Source: an uncultured Thermomicrobiales bacterium (GTDB lineage Bacteria > Chloroflexota > Chloroflexia > Thermomicrobiales > UBA6265). From it: DNA of 37,761 nt. Every line of letters starts with the position of its first letter. Position 1 is the stretch's first letter. Positions 16,945-24,865 of this stretch are shown piece by piece. The DNA lies in the NCBI GenBank assembly GCA_902806335.1, contig CADCWG010000071.1, forward strand, positions 1 to 37,761. Direction: 5' to 3'. The notes under the pieces are model-generated. The model made no database searches. It was not told the origin of the DNA and was given only the letters and a program-made list of their open reading frames with translations. Made by a program: the position numbers and the translations under genes.

Positions 16945-17276
16945 GGCAGGACCTCTGGCGTTGTCACCGGCGTGGAGGGATGAAACGGGGGATGGGGACC
17001 GGGACGGGGGACCGCCGACCCCACTCAGGATCGGACGATTCGGCTAGACGGGCGGCCGGCCGACCCCCACCCATTCGAGCATGATGAGACTCGGGCGAAG
17101 CCTCGGGCCCCGTCCGTCGCGCCGCTCAAGTCTAGCACGCCCGTTCTGGGATCTGGCGGCCAGGACGGCCCGTCGGACCCCTACGGGTCGACCATGCACC
17201 CTGGGTGCCAGGCGGTTTCGGCGACGTGTCACCACACGACCGCAGGGCCCGCGGCGTCCGGCGGCGAACCGGGGAG
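16945..17276. other. Divergent spacer mfd/comEA
   Basis: Carries the extended -10 for mfd at 17129-17137. I see no gene in it and no clear promoter towards comEA. Confidence 0.5.
17129..17137 (-). promoter_or_regulatory. Extended -10 element upstream of mfd
   Basis: TGCTAGACT on the minus strand (TG-N-TAGACT); no good -35. It is about 185 bases upstream of the mfd GTG. Confidence 0.5.
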
Positions 17277-18002
17277 ATGGTGGCGTCGGGCTCGGATCGT
17301 CGCCGTCGGAGACCGGAGGGACGGGTGGCACGGGTCGGCACGGTGGCGGGGAGCATCGTCGTGGCGGTTCTTGTCGCGACGGCGGCGGCGGTCGGCCTGC
17401 GGGAGATCGACCGCCGGCAGGGACCGCCGATCGTGATCGAAGACCCTCTCGCGGACGCCACGATCGTCGTCAGCGTGGCGGGCGCGGTCGCGTCCCCCGG
17501 CGCGTACGACCTTGCCCCCGGCGCCCGGCTGGGGGACGCGCTCGCGGCGGCCGGTGGCCCAGCGGCGGACGCCGAACTGGCGCGGGTCAATCCCGCCGCT
17601 CGCGTCGCCGACGGCGAACAGGTGGTCGTTCCGGCCCGCGCGCCGATCGCGGCGGGCCAGGCCGGCGGCGCTGACCGCGCCGCCCCGACGGATTCGGTCC
17701 CGACCCAGCTGGCCCCGACGCAGGACCCGGAACACTCAGGCGATGAGCCGGGGCTTGCCGAGCCGAGCGCGCCCGTTGGTCCCCCGTCGGGTGATGGCGC
17801 ACCGCTCGACCTCAACACGGCGAGCGTCGAGGACCTCGAGGTGCTGCCAGGCATCGGCCCGGCGATCGCGGCGCGGATCGTCACGCGCCGGGACGAGATG
17901 GGACCGTACGCGTCCGTCGACGAGCTGGTCGAGATTCCCGGCATCTCGGCGCGGATGGTGGACGATCTGCGTCCCCTGCTCGTCGTCGGCGCTCCGGGAT
18001 GA
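17277..18002 (+). CDS. comEA: Competence protein ComEA
   Basis: 241 residues. ComEA is a membrane-anchored double-stranded DNA receptor for natural transformation. A basic N-terminus is followed by one membrane segment (about residues 21-40), an SLBB/SOSS-type domain (TIVVSVAGAVASPGAYDL to about 120), a Pro/Ser/Asp linker, and a C-terminal helix-hairpin-helix pair beginning LDLNTASVEDLEVLPGIGP at 177 that binds DNA. This is the standard long ComEA layout. The start is uncertain: the ATG at 17277 has a purine run too close to it, while the GTG at 17325 has GGAGGG at a better distance and would still keep the membrane segment. The stop overlaps the comEC start by four bases (ATGA). Confidence 0.92.
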   Translation: MVASGSDRRRRRPEGRVARVGTVAGSIVVAVLVATAAAVGLREIDRRQGPPIVIEDPLADATIVVSVAGAVASPGAYDLAPGARLGDALAAAGGPAADAELARVNPAARVADGEQVVVPARAPIAAGQAGGADRAAPTDSVPTQLAPTQDPEHSGDEPGLAEPSAPVGPPSGDGAPLDLNTASVEDLEVLPGIGPAIAARIVTRRDEMGPYASVDELVEIPGISARMVDDLRPLLVVGAPG

Positions 18003-19597
18003 CAGGCGTCGCGCTCGGACTCGCGTTCCTCGGCGGCGCGGCCGGCGGCATCGGCGCGGTGGCGTTCGTCGCGATCGCCGTCCTCGTGCGAGCGCGCTGG
18101 GGACCGGGACGGTTCGCCGACCGCGTCCGCGTGGGAGCCGTGATGGTGGTCGCGGTCGGGCTCGGGACGTGGCGGCAGGCCGCGGTCGACCCGGTAGTCG
18201 GACCGGCCTGGGCCGACCTGGCCGACGCCGTGACCGGCACCGTGGCGTCGGTGCCCACCGACGACGGTCGGTGGCAGCGCTTCGACCTCGCCGTGACCCG
18301 CTTCCGGACAAGCGAGTCCGAAGAGCCAGGAGAGACTGAGAACGGCTGGGTCGCGGCCCGCGCGCTGCTCCGGGTGACCGCGCCCACGTCGCCCCGGGTA
18401 GGCCTCGGGGACGCCCTCTGGATGCGCGGGTCGGTGAGGCCGGTGGAAGACCAGGCGCCGGGGTACCGTGAGTTCCTCAGATCGAGGGGAATCGGGGGGA
18501 CGGTCTTCGCGTCAGTCGTCGCGATCGAGGCGACCGGTCGTGGCTGGCGCCGGGCGATCGCGGAGGGCGGGTCGCGCTTCACCCGGACGCTGACGCGGGC
18601 GGTCCCGGGTGACCGCGGTGCGCTGCTGACGGGCCTGGTGACGGGGGACGATGCGTCCCTCTCCGACCCCCGCCGCGACGCCTTCCGGGCGACCGGGACC
18701 AGCCACGTGACGGCCGTAAGCGGCTCCAACGTCGGGCTGCTGGTCGGCGTCCTGGCGGTGACCGGCGGCTCCCTCGGCTGGCGCCGACGTCTCCCCTGGC
18801 AGCTGCTGACGGTGTCCGCGGTCTGGGGGTACGCCCTGCTGGTCGGGCTCGGACCGCCCGCGGTCCGGGCAGCGCTCTTCGCCACGGGTGTCGTCATCGC
18901 CGGCCGGCTGGGGCGTCGACCCGACGCGCTCACGCTGCTGGTCCTCGGTGCCGCGGCGATGGCCGCGATCCGGCCGGCCGACCTCGACACGCTCTCGTTC
19001 CGGCTCTCGACGGTGGCCGCCCTGTCGCTCGCGGTCGTTGCGGACGGTCGGCGACCACGCACGTTGGGAGCGTGGGTCGTCGGCGGGCTGGCCGCCGCCG
19101 CGCTGGCCCAGATGGCGACGCTGCCGATCCTGGTGCCGGCCTTCGGCACCGTCGTCCTCACCGGCATCCCGGCGAACCTGCTCATCGGCCCGCTCGTCGC
19201 CGTCGCCTTTCCGCTGGCGGCCGCCGCCGGACTCCTCGGTCTGGTCGTGCCGGCGGTCGGGGACGCCGCGGCTGTCGTGGCGGGGCAGGTCGCCGGCACC
19301 GTCTTCGCCGTCGTGGATACCCTGGCGATGGGGGGCAGGGGAGACCTGGCGGTTGGGCGCCCCTCGGACGCCGCCTCGGCGGTCGGCGCCGTGTCGGTGC
19401 TCGCCTCGCTGACACTGGCGAGCCGAGACGGTCGACGCTGGTCCCGGCGGGTGGCGAAGAGGCTTGGGGTCGCGGCCGGAACGGGCGTGGCGCGGGCGAC
19501 AGGCGAGGTCCCCCTCGCCGCGTCCGCGGCGGAGCCGGTCGCGTTGACAGGCCCCGATGCTGACGCTATCGTTCCCCGCAATGCCCCCATAGTCTAG
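17999..19597 (+). CDS. comEC: ComEC-type DNA uptake channel lacking the C-terminal nuclease-like domain
   Basis: 532 residues. ComEC forms the inner-membrane channel that passes one DNA strand into the cytoplasm. An N-terminal DUF4131-like part (TGTVASVPTDDGRW, MRGSVRPVEDQ, GYREFLRSRGI) precedes the Competence domain, which contains LLTGLVTGDDASL, FRATGTSHVTAVSGSNVGLL and GPPAVRAALFATGVV, with about ten membrane segments. ComEC proteins of 700-800 residues end in a metallo-beta-lactamase-like domain; here the protein stops after the last membrane segments and a short polar tail, with no HxHxDH motif. The TAG at 19595-19597 lies inside the D-arm of a tRNA-Glu gene, and that tRNA's promoter lies within the comEC 3' coding region. 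The start overlaps comEA. Either the nuclease-like domain is encoded elsewhere or it has been lost. Confidence 0.9.
   Translation: MTGVALGLAFLGGAAGGIGAVAFVAIAVLVRARWGPGRFADRVRVGAVMVVAVGLGTWRQAAVDPVVGPAWADLADAVTGTVASVPTDDGRWQRFDLAVTRFRTSESEEPGETENGWVAARALLRVTAPTSPRVGLGDALWMRGSVRPVEDQAPGYREFLRSRGIGGTVFASVVAIEATGRGWRRAIAEGGSRFTRTLTRAVPGDRGALLTGLVTGDDASLSDPRRDAFRATGTSHVTAVSGSNVGLLVGVLAVTGGSLGWRRRLPWQLLTVSAVWGYALLVGLGPPAVRAALFATGVVIAGRLGRRPDALTLLVLGAAAMAAIRPADLDTLSFRLSTVAALSLAVVADGRRPRTLGAWVVGGLAAAALAQMATLPILVPAFGTVVLTGIPANLLIGPLVAVAFPLAAAAGLLGLVVPAVGDAAAVVAGQVAGTVFAVVDTLAMGGRGDLAVGRPSDAASAVGAVSVLASLTLASRDGRRWSRRVAKRLGVAAGTGVARATGEVPLAASAAEPVALTGPDADAIVPRNAPIV
19544..19572 (+). promoter_or_regulatory. 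Promoter of tRNA-Glu, inside comEC
   Basis: TTGACA (19544-19549), a 17-base spacer, TATCGT (19567-19572). The predicted start is near 19579, a few bases before the mature 5' end at 19583. It lies in the last codons of comEC. Confidence 0.7.
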
Positions 19598-19656
19598 CGG
19601 CCCAGGACGTCACCCTTTCAAGGTGAAGATCGCGGGTTCGAATCCCGCTGGGGGTA
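19583..19656 (+). tRNA. tRNA-Glu (anticodon TTC)
   Basis: A complete cloverleaf of 74 bases can be drawn. The acceptor GCCCCCA pairs with TGGGGGT (one G-U at the first pair), the anticodon stem is TCACC/GGTGA around loop CTTTCAA with TTC at 19617-19619, and the T arm is GCGGG-TTCGAAT-CCCGC. After A73 the genome reads CCG, so the final A of CCA must be added enzymatically. The first 15 bases overlap the end of comEC. Confidence 0.97.
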
Positions 19657-19743
19657 CCGCGCTGCCGTCGCCGCGATGCCGGTGGCCCCGGGGCGGATCG
19701 GTCCTTCCATCGTTTCCAGTCCTACCCGGCGAGGCGCACGTCG

Positions 19744-20235
19744 ATGCCAGGCGCCGCCGACATCATCCGCCTTCTCGGTCTGCGGCCGCTGCCCGTCGAG
19801 GGTGGCTACTACGCCGAGACCTACCGGGCCCCCGGCCCGCCGGGGTCGGATGGTACCCCCGGACGCGCCCAAGCGACGGCCATCTACTACCTCCTGACCC
19901 CGGACACCTTCTCGGAGATGCACCGGCTCGCGGCCGACGAGATCTACCACTTCTACCTCGGCGACCCGGTGGAGTTGCTCCTGCTTCCGCCCGACGGCTC
20001 GGGAGCGACGGTCACCCTCGGACCGGACCTTGGCTCCGGGATGCGGGTGCAGCAGGTGGTCCGGGCGGGGACCTGGCAGGGCAGTCGCCTCGTCGCGGGC
20101 GGCTCCTGGGCGCTGCTGGGCACGACCATGGCCCCGGGCTTCGACCTTGAGGACTACGAGTCCGGCCACGCCGACGCGCTCGCGGCCGCATACCCGGCAC
20201 ACGCCGCCACCATCGGGTCGCTCACGCGCCGCTGA
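19744..20235 (+). CDS. Cupin protein of the DUF985 family
   Basis: 163 residues. The DUF985 signature is clear: the N-terminal LGLRPLPVEGGYYAETYR, then AIYYLLTPDTFSEMHRLAADEIYHFYLGDPVELLLL, and the C-terminal MAPGFDLEDYESGHADAL. The family has a single cupin barrel, and some members are described as sugar-binding or epimerase-like, but no reaction is established. Potential metal ligands include the His residues of MHRL and YHFY and the Glu between them. The ATG at 19744 has GAGG nine bases upstream. It begins 87 bases after the tRNA and converges on a small minus-strand ORF. Confidence 0.88.
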   Translation: MPGAADIIRLLGLRPLPVEGGYYAETYRAPGPPGSDGTPGRAQATAIYYLLTPDTFSEMHRLAADEIYHFYLGDPVELLLLPPDGSGATVTLGPDLGSGMRVQQVVRAGTWQGSRLVAGGSWALLGTTMAPGFDLEDYESGHADALAAAYPAHAATIGSLTRR

Positions 20236-20452
20236 GGCGTTCGGTCTCCGCGATCATCTGCCGCGCCGGGTCGCCCGCCTCGCCCGCCTCGCGGTCCCCG
20301 CGTCAGACCTCGCCCCGTGTGGCGCCGCCACCGGGCCGATCCGGGTTCCCGTCGGCGACGCTCGCCCCCTCGACCGATCGGCGCGGGCGCAGGGCTGGGG
20401 AGCCTGGGCGCCTCCGCGTTCCGTATCGCGTCGTCTCGCCGAACGACGAATC

Positions 20453-20483
20453 CGCCCCTGCCGTGGCTGGATCGGCAGGGGCG
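20453..20483. terminator. Hairpin, likely bidirectional terminator
   Basis: CGCCCCTGCCG (20453-20463) pairs perfectly with CGGCAGGGGCG (20473-20483): 11 bp with a nine-base loop. It lies about 215 bases after the cupin stop and 160 bases after the stop of the opposing ORF. There is no U tract on either strand. Confidence 0.5.
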
Positions 20484-20543
20484 CGCCGATGCCTTCACCC
20501 GCCCGGAACGCGCCGAAGCCATCGCCCGCCCGGGGCGAGACCC

Positions 20544-20623
20544 GAGGCCAGCGGCCCGGCGACGAGATCGGCCAAGGCCGGGAGCCCACCTGCCGGGCAG
20601 CGTCCTGGGCGATCGTCCGAATC
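20544..20623 (+). repeat. 80-bp interspersed element, copy D
   Basis: The left block GAGGCCAGCGGC and right block GGCGATCGTCCGAATC are diverged forms of those in copies A and B, and the overall length is again 80. It lies 21 bases before the stop codon of the opposing 75-residue ORF. Confidence 0.45.
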
Positions 20624-20644
20624 AGAAAGACGTAGGTTCGGCGC

Positions 20645-20872
20645 CTACGGGGCGTCGGGCAGGACGATGCCCGCGGCGGCGAGCTGGGCGGCTACGCGCG
20701 CGTTGTTGGCCTCGATCAGGTCGGCCGCTCGATGGTAGGCGATCTGCGCGGTCAGCCTCAGCAGGTCGCCGTAGGCGCCGAGGTGCTCCTCGTCTTCCTG
20801 CGCGTCGTCGAGGGCGTCCATCCGGCGCGCGATCTCCGCCCGCAGCTCGTCCTGGCTCAGACCGATCGTCAC
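20645..20872 (-). CDS. Small helical protein, function unknown
   Basis: 75 residues from a GTG at 20872, preceded by GAGG with a six-base gap. The sequence looks like two or three amphipathic helices (SQDELRAEIARRMDALDD, LLRLTAQIAYHRAADLIEAN) and has normal protein composition, unlike shadow frames. I do not recognise a family. It is divergently transcribed from the nucleotidyltransferase gene. The frame stays open upstream, but only as an antisense shadow of that gene. Confidence 0.6.
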   Translation of the reverse strand: MTIGLSQDELRAEIARRMDALDDAQEDEEHLGAYGDLLRLTAQIAYHRAADLIEANNARVAAQLAAAGIVLPDAP

Positions 20873-20944
20873 GCGGTACCTCGCTCTCTGGCATCGGGCG
20901 GCGTTGGGTCCTCCCCGGTCGGGCCGGGGCTCGGGGGGAGGCGG

Positions 20945-20953
20945 TGGTAGATT
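20945..20953 (+). promoter_or_regulatory. Extended -10 element before the nucleotidyltransferase gene
   Basis: TGGTAGATT. Transcription would begin near 20960, six bases before an in-frame ATG at 20966. That gap leaves no room for a ribosome binding site, so either that ATG is used leaderless or the GTG at 21008 is the true start. Confidence 0.45.
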
Positions 20954-21007
20954 GTAGCCGCCGGCATGGGTCGGCTCAGCCGTGTCGGAGCGGAGCGGGG
21001 TCGCCTC

Positions 21008-21982
21008 GTGGACATCATCCTGCCGGTCGCCGGCCTCGGGACGCGGTTGCGTCCCCAGACGTGGAGCAAGCCGAAGCCGCTGGTCAGCGTGGCCGGCAAG
21101 CCGATCCTCGCCCACGTGCTCGACCGGGTGATGGCCGTTGACCCGGAACAGATGGTTTTCATCACCGGCTTCCTGGGTGACCAGATCGAGGAATGGGCCC
21201 GCGCGCACTACGACATGCCGCTCGCCTTCGTCGAGCAGCCCGAGATGCGGGGCCAGTGCGACGCGATCGTCCGCACCCGCGACGTGGTCGCCGGCGACGC
21301 CCTGATCCTCTTCCCCGACGCCGTCTTCGAGGCGGACTTCTCGAACCTGGCCGAGGTGGACGCCGACGCGGTGATGTTCACCAAGGAGGTCGAAGACCCG
21401 TCCGCCCTCGGGATCGCCGTCGTCGAGGGTGACCGGATCACGCGCCTGGTCGAGAAGCCCAAGGAGCCGATCTCGAACCTGGCGGTGATCGGTATCTACT
21501 ACGTGAAGCGGATGACCGACCTCTACGCCGCGATCGACGAGCAGATGCGCCGGGGGCTCTCGCTGAAGGGCGAGTACTACATCGCCGACGCCTTCCAGCT
21601 GATGATCGACGGCGGGGCCAAGGTCGTCACGGCACCGGTCACCGCCTGGGAAGACAGCGGCACCGTCGAGGCGCTGCTGAGCACCAACCGCTACCTCCTG
21701 GACCGCTCGGCACCCGCGACCACGCCGCGAGAGGGGGCTGTGGTGATCCCGCCCTGCGCGATCGCCGACGACGCCGTGCTCGAGCGGGCCGTGGTCGGTC
21801 CGTACGCCAGCATCGCGTCGGGCGCGGTGGTGCGCGACGCGGTGGTGCGCGACGCCGTGCTGGAAGCCAGGGCCACGGTGGAAGGGGTCGTCGTCGAGCA
21901 CTCGATCGTCGGGCGGGGCGCGCGGATCCAGGGGCGGCCGGCCCGGGTCAACGTCGGCGACACCTCCAGCCTCACCCTGTGA
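21008..21982 (+). CDS. Sugar-phosphate nucleotidyltransferase with C-terminal left-handed beta-helix
   Basis: 324 residues. The N-terminal pyrophosphorylase domain begins DIILPVAGLGTRLRPQTWSKPKPLVSVAGKPI, the activator/phosphate loop of RmlA, GalU and GlmU type enzymes, and has LFPDAVFEADF as metal-binding region and VEKPKEPISN further on. The C-terminal part (about residues 240-320) is a short run of hexapeptide repeats (AVVGPYASIASGAVVRDAVV). This layout fits glucose-1-phosphate thymidylyl- or mannose-1-phosphate guanylyltransferase-like enzymes that activate sugars for polysaccharide synthesis; the exact substrate cannot be read. I placed the start at GTG 21008, which begins right at the first beta strand and has a GGGG run upstream; ATG 20966 would add 14 residues. 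The end overlaps prmA by four bases (GTGA). Confidence 0.85.
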   Translation: MDIILPVAGLGTRLRPQTWSKPKPLVSVAGKPILAHVLDRVMAVDPEQMVFITGFLGDQIEEWARAHYDMPLAFVEQPEMRGQCDAIVRTRDVVAGDALILFPDAVFEADFSNLAEVDADAVMFTKEVEDPSALGIAVVEGDRITRLVEKPKEPISNLAVIGIYYVKRMTDLYAAIDEQMRRGLSLKGEYYIADAFQLMIDGGAKVVTAPVTAWEDSGTVEALLSTNRYLLDRSAPATTPREGAVVIPPCAIADDAVLERAVVGPYASIASGAVVRDAVVRDAVLEARATVEGVVVEHSIVGRGARIQGRPARVNVGDTSSLTL

Positions 21983-22941
21983 CGGCGCCGGACGCGGAGG
22001 ACGCCCCGGCTTCGTCCGGGGAAGGGTGGCTGGAGCTCGCCGTCGAGGTCGACGCCGAGGCGGTCGAGCCGGTTACCGAACTCTTCGCCCGCCACGGCTA
22101 CAACGAGGGCGTGGTGATCGAGGAGCCGTTCACCCAGGACGGGGACGGCGACAACCTCGCGGTCGACTCCTCGCGGCCGGTCGCGGTGCGAACCTTCGTC
22201 GCCGCGGCGGACGTCGGGGACGAGACCCTGGAGGCGATTCGATCGGCGCTCTGGCACCTGGGCCGCCTCCGCCGGGTCGGGGAGCTGACCGTCACTCCCC
22301 GCCGCGAGGAGGACTGGGCGAACGCCTGGAAAGCCCACTACCGGCCGGTGCGCGTCGGACGGCGGGTGGTGGTCCGTCCTCCCTGGCAGGTGTACGAGCC
22401 GGGGGCCGGCGAGGTGGTCGTGGAGCTCGATCCCGGCATGGCGTTCGGGACGGGCACCCACCCCTCGACCCGGCTCGGGATGTCCGGGATGGAGGACGAG
22501 CTCGCCACGCGCCCGGGCGCGACGGTGTTCGACGTCGGCACCGGTTCGGGCGTGCTCGCCATCGCCGCCCTCCTGCTCGGCGCCGGCCGCGTCGATGCCG
22601 TCGATATCGAGCCGGTGGCGGTTCGGTCCACCCGCGAGAACGCGGCCCGGAACGGGGTGGCGGACCGGCTCCGGGTCGAAGTCGGGAGTGCCGGGTCAGA
22701 CGGTCCGTTCCCGAGCGCCTACGACGTGGTCGTCGCGAACATCATCGCCCGGGTTCTGGTCGATCTCGCCCCGGGTGTCGCGGCGGCCGTCGCGCCCGGA
22801 GGGTCGCTCGTGCTCAGCGGGATCATCGAGAGCCGCGAGCCGGCCGTGCGTCGCGCCTACGAGGCCGAGGGGCTCGGTTTTGTCCGGCGCGACCAGATCG
22901 ACGACTGGGTGGGCCTGGTCTACCGTCGGGCGGCCGGGTAG
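21979..22941 (+). CDS. prmA: Ribosomal protein L11 methyltransferase PrmA
   Basis: 320 residues. Trimethylates L11 at the N-terminus and lysines using S-adenosylmethionine. The N-terminal substrate-recognition part includes EEDWANAWKAHYRPVRVG; the catalytic domain contains PGMAFGTGTHPSTRLG, the SAM-binding VFDVGTGSGVLAIAA, and VVANIIARVL. Length is close to the usual 290-310 residues. The start is a GTG overlapping the TGA of the nucleotidyltransferase gene, so the two are translationally coupled. Confidence 0.95.
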   Translation: MTAPDAEDAPASSGEGWLELAVEVDAEAVEPVTELFARHGYNEGVVIEEPFTQDGDGDNLAVDSSRPVAVRTFVAAADVGDETLEAIRSALWHLGRLRRVGELTVTPRREEDWANAWKAHYRPVRVGRRVVVRPPWQVYEPGAGEVVVELDPGMAFGTGTHPSTRLGMSGMEDELATRPGATVFDVGTGSGVLAIAALLLGAGRVDAVDIEPVAVRSTRENAARNGVADRLRVEVGSAGSDGPFPSAYDVVVANIIARVLVDLAPGVAAAVAPGGSLVLSGIIESREPAVRRAYEAEGLGFVRRDQIDDWVGLVYRRAAG

Positions 22942-23039
22942 GGCGACGGGGCCCACCGGTCGGCGTCGAAAGCAAGGACGCATTCGCAACCCGGGAGCTC
23001 ACTGGGGGGCTTCGCGGGTCCGCGGCTGGCAAGTTGTCT

Positions 23040-23060
23040 GAGCCCCTGACCGCGGGGCTC
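23040..23060 (+). terminator. Hairpin after prmA
   Basis: GAGCCCC (23040-23046) and GGGGCTC (23054-23060) form a seven-base perfect stem with a seven-base loop, about 100 bases after the prmA stop; no U tract. Confidence 0.4.
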
Positions 23061-23292
23061 GACCTCGACCGGGCGAAATCGCCGGCGCGCGCCGATGCCA
23101 CGGCCGCACAGATGGGGCACGTATTAGGGGTGCTCTCGTCCCTCACCGCCCATCGCGTGAGGCGTTAGCGCGGATGCGGTCGCGGCTATGGGGCAGCGGA
23201 CGGGCCCGGTCAGCAGACCCGCTTGCGCACCGGATCGGCGCAGCCGGGCCACCGATTGACCCGTTCTGTCGGACGCTCGGACGCACATAACA

Positions 23293-23301
23293 TGGTAGAC
23301 T
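23293..23301 (+). promoter_or_regulatory. Extended -10 element before the DUF512 gene
   Basis: TGGTAGACT, with a predicted start near 23308 and a leader of about 95 bases. A TTGACC upstream is too far away to serve as its -35. Confidence 0.5.
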
Positions 23302-23342
23302 CGGCGGAACGAACGCCGCCGTCCGTCCGGGCCGGCGGCGTT
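23302..23342 (+). promoter_or_regulatory. Leader hairpins with two mutually exclusive pairings
   Basis: AACGCCGCC (23312-23320) pairs perfectly with GGCGGCGTT (23334-23342). The same segment can instead pair with the upstream CGGCGG (23302-23307). It lies about 60 bases before the DUF512 start. An attenuator is possible, but chance pairing is common at this GC content. Confidence 0.35.
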
Positions 23343-23402
23343 GCCACGAGTTGACCCAGACGCCCGGCCGCGCCCCCGCGGCGACCACCCGGCAGGTTCC
23401 CG

Positions 23403-24830
23403 ATGCCCGTTGTCAGTCCGCTCTCCCATCGACGCGTCGAGCTCGCGCCTGCTGTGCCGGGCGTCGTCGAGGCGGTCGCCCCCGGGTCACTGGCGGCGCA
23501 GCTCGGGTTTGCCCCCGGCGACCGCGTGCTGACGGTCAACGGTCGGCGGATCGAGGATGCGCTCGACTTCCAGTTCCGGGCCCAGGCGGAGGCGGCGACC
23601 CTCGAGGTCGAGCGCGCGGGGATCGTCCGGCGACTGGAGCTTGAACTGGAGGGGGACGAGTACTGGGGCGTCACCTTCGCCGACCCGACCTTCGACGGCG
23701 TTCGGGTCTGCGAGAACGCGTGTCCCTTCTGCTTCATCAAGCAGATCCCGAAGGGGATGCGGAAGTCGCTCTACGTGATGGACGACGACTACCGCTATTC
23801 GATGCTCTACGGCTCGTTCGTGACGCTGACCAACCTCACGGAGGAGGACTGGCGGCGGATCGAAGAGCAACACATCAGCCCGATGCACGTCTCGGTGCAC
23901 AGCACCGACCCGGAGTTGCGGGTGGCCCTCGTCGGGAACCCGAAGGCGGGCCGGGTGATGGAAGACCTCGCCCGGCTGGAGCGGGCCGGGATCGACTTCC
24001 ACGCCCAGCTCGTGCTCTGTCCCGGCGTCAACGACGGCGAGGAGCTGGACCGGAGTCTGCGCGACCTCGCCTCCTTCGGCGACCGGCTGCTCTCGATCGC
24101 CGGTGTTCCCGTGGGCCTCACCCGCCACGGCCAGGAGCGCCAGAGCAAGCAGCTGCGGCTCTCGCGGACCTGCATGCGGACCCTGCCCGGCAAGCAGATC
24201 GCCGTTCGGCGCTACGAGCCGGCGGAGGCCGAAGCGGTGATCGCCCAGGCCGAGGTCTGGCAGGACCGCTTCCGGCGGGAGCGCGGAAGCACCTTCTTCC
24301 ACCTCGGGGACGAGTTCTACCTGATGACCGGGCGGCCAGTTCCCGATGCCTCGGTCTACGACGGCTTCCCGCAGATCGAGGACGGGATCGGGATCACCCG
24401 CCACTTCCTCGAGAACCTCGACGGCTACCTGCGGCGGTCCCGCGCCGGCTCCCTGACCGGGGGCCGAGGGACGGTCGCCTGCGGCACCCTGATCGGCCCG
24501 ACGATGCGAGAGGCGGTCGATCGGTTCAACGCCCGGAGCGGCGCGGAGCTCGAGGTCGTCGCGGTCGAGAACCGCTACCTCGGTCCGGAGATCACGGTCT
24601 CGGGCCTGCTGACAGGCCAGGACCTGCTCTTCTCGCTCGCCGATCGGCCCGCCCACGGTCCGCTCTACATCTCCGACCGGATGCTCTCCGACCGTACCGG
24701 GACGTTGCTCGACGACCGCAGCCTGGACGACCTTGCCGCCGAGCTGAGCCGACCGGTGGTCGCGGCGGGAACACTCAACGATGTCGCGCGCGACCTGCGC
24801 TCGCGGCGCCCGCGGCGGGCCGCGGCCTGA
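23403..24830 (+). CDS. DUF512 family PDZ/radical-SAM-like protein
   Basis: 475 residues. The N-terminal PDZ-like domain (about 15-80) includes VVEAVAPGSLAAQLGFAPGD. It is followed by an iron-sulfur motif of radical-SAM type: Cys103, Cys107 and Cys110 in CENACPFCF (CX3CX2C). Then come MYGSFVTLTNLT-like and HVSVHSTDPELR stretches and the C-terminal DUF512 domain. The family is widespread in Gram-positive lineages and cyanobacteria, often near der or gpsA, and is annotated as a putative Fe-S oxidoreductase; its substrate is not known to me. The ATG at 23403 follows a leader with hairpins. A DUF167 gene lies 35 bases downstream. Confidence 0.9.
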   Translation: MPVVSPLSHRRVELAPAVPGVVEAVAPGSLAAQLGFAPGDRVLTVNGRRIEDALDFQFRAQAEAATLEVERAGIVRRLELELEGDEYWGVTFADPTFDGVRVCENACPFCFIKQIPKGMRKSLYVMDDDYRYSMLYGSFVTLTNLTEEDWRRIEEQHISPMHVSVHSTDPELRVALVGNPKAGRVMEDLARLERAGIDFHAQLVLCPGVNDGEELDRSLRDLASFGDRLLSIAGVPVGLTRHGQERQSKQLRLSRTCMRTLPGKQIAVRRYEPAEAEAVIAQAEVWQDRFRRERGSTFFHLGDEFYLMTGRPVPDASVYDGFPQIEDGIGITRHFLENLDGYLRRSRAGSLTGGRGTVACGTLIGPTMREAVDRFNARSGAELEVVAVENRYLGPEITVSGLLTGQDLLFSLADRPAHGPLYISDRMLSDRTGTLLDDRSLDDLAAELSRPVVAAGTLNDVARDLRSRRPRRAAA

Positions 24831-24865
24831 CCCCTATCGGCGAGCCCGAGGTCCACGCGGCTCTG

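Larger units (their letters stand above)
20236..20644. other. Convergent spacer cupin/small ORF, no gene seen
   Basis: Contains a strong hairpin (20453-20483), a smaller one (CGTCGT/ACGACG, 20428-20447) and a copy of the 80-bp element (20544-20623). Confidence 0.55.
22942..23402. other. Spacer prmA to the DUF512 gene
   Basis: About 460 bases without a credible gene. It holds a terminator-like hairpin (23040-23060), an extended -10 (23293-23301) and leader hairpins (23302-23342). Confidence 0.5.

Noticed and set aside
13591..16983. Two long plus-strand open frames across mfd
   Set aside because: Mirror frames of mfd caused by high GC; no recognisable domains, while the minus strand encodes full-length Mfd.
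17881..19590. 569-codon minus-strand frame across comEC
   Set aside because: Ser/Thr/Ala/Pro-rich shadow with no motifs; comEC on the plus strand has clear family motifs and coupling to comEA.
21832..21860. Direct repeat of GTGGTGCGCGACGC
   Set aside because: Explained by hexapeptide repeat coding (VVRDAVVRDAV) in the beta-helix domain of the nucleotidyltransferase.
23256..23301. TTGACC at about 23256 as -35 for the DUF512 promoter
   Set aside because: It is more than 30 bases from the -10 at 23296-23301.
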